The notes under the pieces: model-generated
What the model saw: only the letters and a program-made list of their open reading frames with translations
The model's database searches: none
Told to the model about the DNA's origin: nothing
Assembly: GCA_947647735.1 (NCBI GenBank)
Contig: CANSLJ010000003.1
Span: forward strand, 1 to 64,000
Length of the DNA stretch: 64,000 nucleotides
Direction: 5' to 3'
Origin: an uncultured bacterium
Lineage (GTDB): Bacteria; Bacillota; Clostridia; Lachnospirales; Lachnospiraceae
Translations under genes and position numbers: made by a program
In this document: positions 33,721 to 41,333 of the stretch, one piece after another
How positions within the stretch are numbered: the stretch's first letter is position 1
Layout: every line of letters starts with the position of its first letter

Positions 33721-36700
33721 ATGGGAGAGAAGCCATTGATCGTACCATTTCAAATGGAAGCTTATGTGACAAATAACAAAAATACACCCGATAAGAACTG
33801 TGCGCAGATTTCCCCGGATTATACAAAGGTGGAGTATACTTCGTATCTGGGAGGAAAAATGGAACCTGCGCCGTTCACGGCGCCTTCGCCGCTGCGGGCC
33901 GGTGTTCATCTGCATTTTATCCTGCCGGTATGTTTCAGGCGTGCCGTGCAGAAAGAAAGCGAAGCAGGTTATTCCTGGGACTATGCAAGTGCTCCGGACA
34001 GGTGGGTGGTGACAAGGATGGTCCTCCACGGAGATAAGAAACTGTCCCATAAGAGTTTTATAGTGGAGAGTAATTATATAGGGCTTGATAACAGCGGCAG
34101 TGTGGCGATACCCTATCTTTCTGACACAGATGTCAGTCATCGGTTTCTGGGGAGAAGTTATGAATATCAGGAAAAGAGAGATGATACAGAGGGCACTTAT
34201 CTGGATAAACTGACTGCGATGGGTGCGGGAGATCCGTACTTTGCGGCCTATTACCCAAACTGTCATAGTGTGTTCGGCTTTTACGATGATATGTCGGGAG
34301 TGGAAGAAGAAAGCGATGTCAGCTATTTTGTATGTGGGTACTTTTCGGATGCATCCCAGGATCCCCTTTATCAGGCTTCTCCGGAAACATTTCCGGGTCT
34401 TGCGGAAGAACTGGGATTTATGGTGGAGGATAAAACCTTTTGTGCGGATCAGTGTGTATTATTTGGGGAAGTGTGCGATCTTCGATGGAAAGGATATTCG
34501 GCGGACTATCCCAGCGGGAGGCCGGAGGGGGAGATAAACTGCGGCATCGGCAATACTTCGGCGGAGGTGCTGTCGGCTGTGATCAGCCGCGCCGGCAACA
34601 CACCGGATGGGGCGGATATGGAACGTCTCTTTAATGCGCTTCAGTATGAGCTGGCGGATGAACTGGAAGAGATAGACGGCATAGCCCGAGTGGAAGATGC
34701 CATTCATGCGCAGACCTTTGCCCGAAAGGAGGGCGGAAAGGCCTGGAATCTGGCGTTTCGTGACAGTGATGCGGAGGCGCTGCCCGAAGGAGCGGGACAG
34801 CTTCTTGCCGCATTAAATAGGGTGACGCGGCAGTTTTATAGAAAACAGGATACACTTTCCTTTTGGCAGGATGGGGCCTATGCGGCCTGGTATTCTTATA
34901 TGCTCCGCTATGAGGGGGATGATACTTCGTCCCCGGAGAAGGAAAGTATGCGGAAGGAGATCTTCAGGATCTGCCGGGAAGTGATCCCTCAAATACAGAA
35001 AGAGGCGGTCCGGTTGAAGGAAGAGATGGACGGAGCTTATAAGGTATTAGGCAGGGTCCTTGCAGGAACGGGTATCGCAGTGGAAGAGGAGCCGGAGGAA
35101 AACTATCTGGAGCCGAAGGAACCTGTGCTGCTGCTCTACGGGGACGGCGTGAGGAGAAATTATGCGTTTACCGATGAGGGGAGTATTCTGTGCCAGTCAT
35201 TGCCCGTGACGGAACTTTCCGGCGGGGGAAAGACGCTGCAAAAGGCGGATATTTCAAAATATGCAGGAGAAATCCCGAAGATCCTTCCCGGTTTTGCGGA
35301 ACTGTTTGTTCAGGCAATGTGTCTGGACAAAAAAATAGTGGAAACGATAGGAAGTATAGAAAATATACCGGAATTGGCCTGCGACAGAAGTGGTGTGTCA
35401 GAACTTGCGGGACGGGAGTTTGTCCAGTCCTGGCTGACTTTTTTCATTGAATGGAAGGTCAGTTTTTACCCGTCCCGCACACTTACGGGGGAGGCCGACG
35501 ATTCCATGCGGTTCTGGAAGTTTGACGGTCTGGATTATGATGACCCGGAACCGGCCAGAGAGAAAGCAGTAGTCTATTCCGGAAGAAATATGATCACGCC
35601 GCATGCACTCCTTCAATTTGAATATGTGGCAAAGAAGTATCTTTCCGGAGGCGGAGAATTGGAGGAGGAGGTAGTGAGAGCGCTGGAGCAGGTGAAGAAA
35701 CTGCCTGTTTTGTCGCAAAACCTGGATGGCCTGAACCAGCAGTTTTTATCCCGCAGACAGACTTTGCAGGCTCCGGTTATCGGAAATGAAAGCGATAAGG
35801 AGCTGACCGAAGCGCTTCTGCAGGTCCTGCCGCCATCTATGGAGAAGGGAGCAGTAAATGATGTTCTGCCGTTTTTCCCGCTGCGGGCAGGTCATATGCA
35901 TCTGGAAAAGGTCAATGTGATCAGTACCTTCGGGGGTGTGCAGAATGTGTTTGCGGAGGGAATGAATCCGGTATATTCCGAAGTGATGGGAGAATACAGG
36001 GATGCACAGCAAAACAGGGATTACGGACTGCTCCGTCCAAGAATCATGGGAGGCGCGAGATTCCATTTCGATTTTGTGACGGCAAAGGATGATACACTGC
36101 CGGCCGCACCCGTGCCGGAAACAACACCGGTCTGCGGGATCATTCTGCCGGAGCTGCTGAACGGAAGGCTGGCACTGTATTCGGCTGAAGGAAGCTACTA
36201 TGGCAGTCTTAAAACCGTCTACCGCAGCGGAAAACGGAAGGCAGCCTGGATCTCTGTACCGGACAGGCCGGAAGCGGGTTTTGAAGACACCGTATTTGAG
36301 GATGAACATTTTAAAGATATCATCCGCTGTCTGCTGGAGGATTCTGAAAAGGGTGGGACAGCATATACGGATCTGTTCATGCTCATACAGGAATTGCTGG
36401 ATAAGGCGCTGCCTGCCGGTATGGACCTGGGAGAGGAACTTTCCTGTATCTGGGGAAGGCCGCTGGCTGTCTCTCAGTGCAGGGTGTCATTGGAGAGGAA
36501 AGGTGCGCTGGCATATTCGCAGCTTGCATCGGATTATGGAACATATAAGGATCTGTCTGTGGGGAAAGTGGCGTTTCCGCTGATGGTGGGGGATATGGAA
36601 CGGTCTCTGTCAGGAATCGTGGGATATTTTGAGGGGCATGATCACAAAAAGTTTTATCCGGCTTATCATTCTACAGCCTTTGCGTCGGATTATATCCGAT

Positions 36701-37092
36701 TTGGTGAAAATACCATGTTGCAGGTAAACGGTGAGGAAAAAATACTGACAGTGATCTCGGAAATAGGGAATGAACTCTGTTTTCAGACCGGGATACTGCC
36801 TGTTTCCCGCTACAGGCTGCATGGAGCCCATACCCGCGGTGCCGGTAAGGTCAGACTTTGTTTTGAGGCTGACAGTGTCGTGTGTATGCCAAAGACCCCT
36901 GGTATTCCGGTTCCGGCGGTGAATGCCGGGGAAGTATGGTATTTTGAGTATATGGACAGACAGGCACAGGGGGAGAAAAACAAAAAGGCCCGGGTCGGAG
37001 ATAATGGTGATCTGTTTCAGGAAGAAAAGGCGATCATCTGTGACGGTTATCTGGTACTGGAAAAAGAAGAGGAGAAAGAGGAGAGGGAATAA
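33721..37092 (+). CDS. Giant hypothetical protein of the DUF6603/Hint operon (1123 aa)
   Basis: A 1123-residue soluble protein without signal peptide. Near the N-terminus GVHLHFILP (residues 61-69) and DRWVVTRM (about 94-101) form a pair that recurs, from memory, in large uncharacterised bacterial proteins written as GVHLHWALP...NRWLVTR. The middle (about 390-460) is helical and charged. LRPRIMGGARFHFDFVTAKDD (about 760-780) and later segments are beta-rich. No enzymatic motif could be assigned. Its ATG follows the previous stop with no gap and the next gene starts one base after its stop, so it is made in fixed ratio with its neighbours. Probably a structural subunit. Confidence 0.65.
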   Translation: MGEKPLIVPFQMEAYVTNNKNTPDKNCAQISPDYTKVEYTSYLGGKMEPAPFTAPSPLRAGVHLHFILPVCFRRAVQKESEAGYSWDYASAPDRWVVTRMVLHGDKKLSHKSFIVESNYIGLDNSGSVAIPYLSDTDVSHRFLGRSYEYQEKRDDTEGTYLDKLTAMGAGDPYFAAYYPNCHSVFGFYDDMSGVEEESDVSYFVCGYFSDASQDPLYQASPETFPGLAEELGFMVEDKTFCADQCVLFGEVCDLRWKGYSADYPSGRPEGEINCGIGNTSAEVLSAVISRAGNTPDGADMERLFNALQYELADELEEIDGIARVEDAIHAQTFARKEGGKAWNLAFRDSDAEALPEGAGQLLAALNRVTRQFYRKQDTLSFWQDGAYAAWYSYMLRYEGDDTSSPEKESMRKEIFRICREVIPQIQKEAVRLKEEMDGAYKVLGRVLAGTGIAVEEEPEENYLEPKEPVLLLYGDGVRRNYAFTDEGSILCQSLPVTELSGGGKTLQKADISKYAGEIPKILPGFAELFVQAMCLDKKIVETIGSIENIPELACDRSGVSELAGREFVQSWLTFFIEWKVSFYPSRTLTGEADDSMRFWKFDGLDYDDPEPAREKAVVYSGRNMITPHALLQFEYVAKKYLSGGGELEEEVVRALEQVKKLPVLSQNLDGLNQQFLSRRQTLQAPVIGNESDKELTEALLQVLPPSMEKGAVNDVLPFFPLRAGHMHLEKVNVISTFGGVQNVFAEGMNPVYSEVMGEYRDAQQNRDYGLLRPRIMGGARFHFDFVTAKDDTLPAAPVPETTPVCGIILPELLNGRLALYSAEGSYYGSLKTVYRSGKRKAAWISVPDRPEAGFEDTVFEDEHFKDIIRCLLEDSEKGGTAYTDLFMLIQELLDKALPAGMDLGEELSCIWGRPLAVSQCRVSLERKGALAYSQLASDYGTYKDLSVGKVAFPLMVGDMERSLSGIVGYFEGHDHKKFYPAYHSTAFASDYIRFGENTMLQVNGEEKILTVISEIGNELCFQTGILPVSRYRLHGAHTRGAGKVRLCFEADSVVCMPKTPGIPVPAVNAGEVWYFEYMDRQAQGEKNKKARVGDNGDLFQEEKAIICDGYLVLEKEEEKEERE

Positions 37093-37093
37093 A

Positions 37094-38707
37094 ATGTCAT
37101 ATATTTATGTAAAGGCGATGCCGAATTATATTCCTATTACCACAAAGGGCAGTATTCATTACTGCAATCTGGAATTTATCATTTATAAATCGGAACTTTC
37201 GCCCAAGTTGAACAATCGGATCAAAGACTATGAGGTGATGGAGAAGGAGATCAAAAAGGGACCTGAGGTCACTATTTCCGCCAGGACAGCGCTGCCTGAC
37301 AGCATAGATTCCGGAGATGCTCTCTGTATAACAAATGACATTCCCGCTTCCGGATATGCCTGTCATTATCCGGAGGGGTGGGGATGCACCCAGACAAGCG
37401 GCAATGGCAGGCTTACTTTTGTCATCAGTGCTCCCATCAGCGGCGGGGAAAGCTTTGAGGCGGCAGTGATCAGGATAAGCGGGTTCTGGACGACCGCCCA
37501 GGAGGGGGCATGCGCCCTGCGGGTCAGTGTTAAAAATTTCCAGTCGTATATTCCGGATGCGGAGGATTCCGAATTTACGGTGGTACTGTCCAAAAAATAT
37601 AATCTGGAGATTCAGAATTTTACAGCAAATTCGCTGACAGGAAAGTTTTTTTACCGCCGTGATCTTCCGGTCTTATTCCGCTGGGATGTGGTCTGCGATG
37701 TGGATACGCCGCTGATGCTGCTGGAGGACGGAATCTTAGTCAGTGCGATACAGGAATTTTCAGGGGAGAAACTGCTTGAAACAAGGGAGAGCGGAGATCA
37801 TACCTATACTTTGAAAATGGTACTGCCGGCCGGGGAAAAAACAGAAAATATTGTGATAAGAGATACCAGATGGAGAGAACTGGAAGCACCGGCTGGATTG
37901 ACGCCTGACTTTTCACTGCAGGGGCGTTTTTTGGCCTGGCAGAAAAAGATATATCTGTTTTATAGCGGTCAGATCTATCGGTCTGCGATAAGCAAAGACC
38001 ATGTTTGGTCAGAATGGGAGAAAGTCTGTGAATATGACGGTGATGTCATATATCCCGCGGTCACGGAACTGGCGGTGGCGGGGGATATGCTCTGTCTGGC
38101 CGGTGGAACAAAAAGCGACAGTGAAAAATTGTTTTATTCTACCTATGATCTGAAGAAAGGAGGAAAATGGACAGATTATGATATGCAGCAGGACAGGGAA
38201 CTTACAGGGGGGAATATAGCCTGTGATGCGTCCGGCTCGGGATGGATCGTGTATGCAAAATGGAAGGGAGACTATATCGTATTTCTGGAGTATGATCCGG
38301 AGACACAGGGCTTTCTTGGGAGATACGGACTGAAGATCCCGGGGATGAAATATGCGGAGCTCGGTATCAGAAAAAAGAAACTATATCTGGCGGCGGTAAC
38401 GGAAGAAGAGATCCTGATAAAACAGTTGCAAAAGGGCGATACCTGCTTTTCTGATATCGGGACGATAGGAGCGGAGGAAAGCCCGGCATGGATGCGATGG
38501 GTGGAAGGCGGCAGCGATATGTTCTTGTGGACGGATAAAGGGCTGTACCAGGAGGGCAAATGGGATATAGCAGATCATTTTCAGCCGCCCTGCCGGAAAG
38601 GAACATATCCCTGGTGCGGAGGGATCGGCAAAAAGCTGGTCAGCCTGTTGGCAGGAGAAGAAAAAACAGGTGATATGCAGGCATGGGAAACAGATGTTTT
38701 ACAGTAA
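37094..38707 (+). CDS. Hypothetical protein with propeller-like C-terminal half (537 aa)
   Basis: A 537-residue protein starting at ATG 37094, one base after the previous stop, with a run of AGGAG-like bases just upstream. A longer frame to 36923 would overlap the previous gene and is rejected. Residues 1-230 are beta-rich, with SGFWTTAQEGACALRV and similar strands. Residues about 265-530 contain repeated blade-like units of the kind GKKIYLFYSGQIYRS, DHVWSEWEKV and GGSDMFLWTDKGLYQEGKW, suggesting a beta-propeller of the lectin or sialidase-like type. No Asp-box is complete. It may be a recognition or capping module. Confidence 0.65.
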   Translation: MSYIYVKAMPNYIPITTKGSIHYCNLEFIIYKSELSPKLNNRIKDYEVMEKEIKKGPEVTISARTALPDSIDSGDALCITNDIPASGYACHYPEGWGCTQTSGNGRLTFVISAPISGGESFEAAVIRISGFWTTAQEGACALRVSVKNFQSYIPDAEDSEFTVVLSKKYNLEIQNFTANSLTGKFFYRRDLPVLFRWDVVCDVDTPLMLLEDGILVSAIQEFSGEKLLETRESGDHTYTLKMVLPAGEKTENIVIRDTRWRELEAPAGLTPDFSLQGRFLAWQKKIYLFYSGQIYRSAISKDHVWSEWEKVCEYDGDVIYPAVTELAVAGDMLCLAGGTKSDSEKLFYSTYDLKKGGKWTDYDMQQDRELTGGNIACDASGSGWIVYAKWKGDYIVFLEYDPETQGFLGRYGLKIPGMKYAELGIRKKKLYLAAVTEEEILIKQLQKGDTCFSDIGTIGAEESPAWMRWVEGGSDMFLWTDKGLYQEGKWDIADHFQPPCRKGTYPWCGGIGKKLVSLLAGEEKTGDMQAWETDVLQ

Positions 38708-38735
38708 AGATGAAGGAAAAAACGGAGGAAGCAAA

Positions 38736-39410
38736 ATGGAGAGAGCACAACTGGAAGATATTATTGCGACAAAGAATGCGCCGCTTGTGGTGGAAGAGGG
38801 ATGTTCGGAAAAGTACAGAAGAGTGGTGATAAAGGAAGAAGGATATGTGATCGTGATGCCGGGGGCTTTTCTGGAAATGGAGGAACTGGTCATTCATGAA
38901 CAGAATCCGGAATATGATATTGTGGCGAAGGGAAGTGACGGAGAGGACGGAGGTCCGGGGGAAGATGGAACGGATGCTTCCGATGGAGGCGAGATCGAGG
39001 TGATCATCGGTGCGCTGTCCAACAATATAAAGGTCTTAAACTGCGGCGGCAACGGAGGTGACGGCGGTTTTGGCGGAAAGGGAGGAGATGGCGGAAACGG
39101 ATTTTGTAATGGCAAAGGCGCTCCCGGCGGCGTTGGAGGAGATGGGGGAGATGGGGGAAACGGCGGAAGAGGACCGCATCTGACCCTGAAATATTTTTCA
39201 TCAGATCCTGTCAGGATCGAGGAGATGTACTGTGCAGGCCGGGGCGGAGAGGGCGGTGCGCCGGGCCAGGGTGGAAAAGGCGGCAGAGACGGTAATGCCG
39301 ATACATATGCACAGAGCGGGAAACCGGGACAAAGAGGATCAAACGGAGAACCGGGAGAAAAAGGCAGTATAGATATCATCAAACTGGATACTTATGAAGC
39401 AGAACAATAG
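38736..39410 (+). CDS. Glycine-rich collagen-like protein
   Basis: A 224-residue protein starting at ATG 38736, with GGAGG upstream. Residues 1-65 look globular (PLVVEEGCSEKYRRVVIKEE). Residues about 66-210 are very rich in Gly with Asp, Asn, Pro and Lys, in G-G-x and G-x-x patterns such as GGNGGDGGFGGKGGDGG and PGQRGSNGEPGEKGS, broken by one beta-like insert (HLTLKYFSSDPVRIEE). Such sequence can form polyglycine II bundles, as in some phage tail-fibre tips and spore-coat proteins, or collagen-like helices. It may be a fibrous tip or connector of the assembly; this is inference. The DNA is correspondingly repetitive. Confidence 0.75.
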   Translation: MERAQLEDIIATKNAPLVVEEGCSEKYRRVVIKEEGYVIVMPGAFLEMEELVIHEQNPEYDIVAKGSDGEDGGPGEDGTDASDGGEIEVIIGALSNNIKVLNCGGNGGDGGFGGKGGDGGNGFCNGKGAPGGVGGDGGDGGNGGRGPHLTLKYFSSDPVRIEEMYCAGRGGEGGAPGQGGKGGRDGNADTYAQSGKPGQRGSNGEPGEKGSIDIIKLDTYEAEQ

Positions 39411-39432
39411 AGAACAAAGGAGAATAGAACAG

Positions 39433-41148
39433 ATGAAAAGCGGAGAAAGCAGATACTATAAATATAGTTTTTTGAATACTGGAGATGAAGAGAAACTGAT
39501 CGCGGGATGGGGCGGAGAGAGTGCGATCAGGAGAAAATACCCTGCGGTCTGGACTGCGATCCAGAACACGAAAGAATATGAGCATGAAGTGAAAAAAGCA
39601 CGGGGAAATACAATACAGGAGATTGAGGGGAACTTGAAGGTCAGTGCACCCAGTTTTCAGGAGGAAGAGAATAAAAAGAACAGCAGGGAAAATGAAAAGA
39701 ACGGTCTGTCATCCGTTATACAATTAGACCTGGAGGACGGAACTTATATATCGGATCCGGCATCCGGCAGGGATGATGAACCGGTATCGAAAAAATGGCC
39801 GGCAGCCATTCTGGCAGGAAGTATTGATAATCTGACGGACGGTTACGGCGTTGCCTCCTACACAAAGGTACTGCGGGACATTAATTCCGCGGAAGCACAG
39901 ATGGTCACGGATGCGCTTTATGATGGGACGGATTTTGCGAGAAAACGGGTGAGGGCATATACCCATTATTCCGGGACGGATTTTAACGGGGTTCTGCACA
40001 GTGCGGAATGTGCTGTGGACAATCCGAATTTCACGGATGATGAAGGGGATGTATTTGTCAGGGATATTTCAGTCAGTGCCCCCCATTCCGACCATGCGAA
40101 TAACCCGATCAAAATGCTCTATGACCGGGAAGCGTTCAGCGGAGAGGCGATCGATTACAGCTATAAGAATGTCAGGGATGATGCTGATCAGAAGGTTAAG
40201 ACATGTATTCCCCTAAAGATGCAGATAGGATTTAAGGAGGAAGTTTCCATAGCGGATTCCGTTTTGGATACGGATCATTCTTTCAAGCCCAGTATAACAT
40301 TCGGGGATCCGCCAAAGAAACATGTGGTGTATAACAGAGAATGGGATGTGATTAAAAAGGCGTTTACAGTGAACGGAAAGATACTTACCATTGATTTTTC
40401 AAAAATAAGTGACAAGGATGACTGGAACTATCCGATGCTGATGGCAAATTATACGTCGGGTTCCTACGAAGTGGGGCGGACTGTAGACTTGCATGCAACT
40501 TTTCACCTCAATATAAAATGGGGAGAGATTCCGACCAAAGTGCCCATTTCTCTTGTTTCCTGCGATCATGCACCGGAAGGTTTTCATTTTTATCATGCCG
40601 ACAACAGCTATTCGGTTTATATTCCGAAGATCAATATCCGGTGGGGATGTTTTGGGGAAGGAACGCTGATCACAATGGCGGACGGCAGCAGAAAGCCTGT
40701 GGAACTGATCCGGCAGGGTGATGTGCTGTTTACTACCTCCGGCCCTCTGGAAGTGCGGGAAGTTTATGCGGGAAGGGAGGCGACCCTGCTCCACATCTGT
40801 ACGGAGGGAGGAAAAACGCTTAAGGTAACCCATACCCATCCGGTCGTACTGGAAGGCGGAAAAACGATCCGGGCAAGATATATGCGTCCCGGTTATCGCG
40901 TTATGTCCGGAGACGGAAAGACGGACAGGGTGAGATGGGTCTATGAATGCGCCTACGGCAATATGGTATACAATTTTGAGTTTTCCGACGGGAAAGAACA
41001 TGTGGTGGAAGCGGACGGGATCCTTGCGGGGGATTTTGTTGCACAGAATGCGGTAAGGGCAGAAACGGCCCGCAGGCAGCTTTATACTCCTCAGGTGCAG
41101 TCGCTGGCAGAGCAGTTTATAGCAATGCATGATGCAGGCAGGATATGA
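39433..41148 (+). CDS. Protein with C-terminal Hint (intein-like) autoprocessing domain
   Basis: A 571-residue protein. ATG 39433 with AAAGGAG at good spacing is preferred over ATG 39394, which overlaps the previous gene without a ribosome site. Residues 1-400 are an unknown mixed domain. Residues 406-539 are a Hint domain as in inteins and hedgehog proteins: nucleophile Cys406 in GCFGEGTLITMADGSRKPVE, the block-B VTHTHPVV and the end VEADGILAGDFVAQN with Asn539. The remaining 32 residues, rich in Gln and Ala, are not a toxin. The domain could cut itself at Cys406 or Asn539, releasing a peptide or joining the upstream part to another molecule. It is the last gene of the operon. Confidence 0.8.
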   Translation: MKSGESRYYKYSFLNTGDEEKLIAGWGGESAIRRKYPAVWTAIQNTKEYEHEVKKARGNTIQEIEGNLKVSAPSFQEEENKKNSRENEKNGLSSVIQLDLEDGTYISDPASGRDDEPVSKKWPAAILAGSIDNLTDGYGVASYTKVLRDINSAEAQMVTDALYDGTDFARKRVRAYTHYSGTDFNGVLHSAECAVDNPNFTDDEGDVFVRDISVSAPHSDHANNPIKMLYDREAFSGEAIDYSYKNVRDDADQKVKTCIPLKMQIGFKEEVSIADSVLDTDHSFKPSITFGDPPKKHVVYNREWDVIKKAFTVNGKILTIDFSKISDKDDWNYPMLMANYTSGSYEVGRTVDLHATFHLNIKWGEIPTKVPISLVSCDHAPEGFHFYHADNSYSVYIPKINIRWGCFGEGTLITMADGSRKPVELIRQGDVLFTTSGPLEVREVYAGREATLLHICTEGGKTLKVTHTHPVVLEGGKTIRARYMRPGYRVMSGDGKTDRVRWVYECAYGNMVYNFEFSDGKEHVVEADGILAGDFVAQNAVRAETARRQLYTPQVQSLAEQFIAMHDAGRI

Positions 41149-41192
41149 TGAGAGGAGAAGAGCGGGATGAAAGAAGATTTTTGTTTCCGCAT

Positions 41193-41281
41193 TTGCAGAG
41201 CCTGCACTTTTGTGGTATTATCGTATCATACCAATAAAGAATGATCGGATGAGCATTTGGAAGAGAAACACCAAATGCTCA
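41193..41281 (+). promoter_or_regulatory. Promoter and leader hairpin of the two-component operon
   Basis: TTGCAG (41193-41198), 17 bases, TATTAT (41216-41221) form a good promoter. In the leader, TGAGCATTTGG (41250-41260) pairs perfectly with CCAAATGCTCA (41271-41281) around 10 bases, without a T run. The hairpin could protect the mRNA or bind a regulator. Confidence 0.65.
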
Positions 41282-41333
41282 TTTCCGAATAAAAGGCATA
41301 TATTTCAGGGCGCCGGAAAGCTTGGAGATCATG

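Noticed and set aside
36923-37093. Longer N-terminus for the 537-aa operon protein
   Set aside because: It lies inside the end of the 1123-aa gene in another frame; ATG 37094 follows that stop by one base and fits the tight packing of the operon.
38894-39382. 162-residue proline-rich minus-strand frame
   Set aside because: It is the mirror of the Gly-rich codons of the plus-strand gene at 38736; it has no ribosome site and sits wholly inside a well-placed operon gene.
26386-41148. Giant-gene operon as a prophage
   Set aside because: No capsid, portal, terminase, tail sheath, tape measure, holin or lysin pattern was seen, and the MBL and Hint proteins do not fit phage order.
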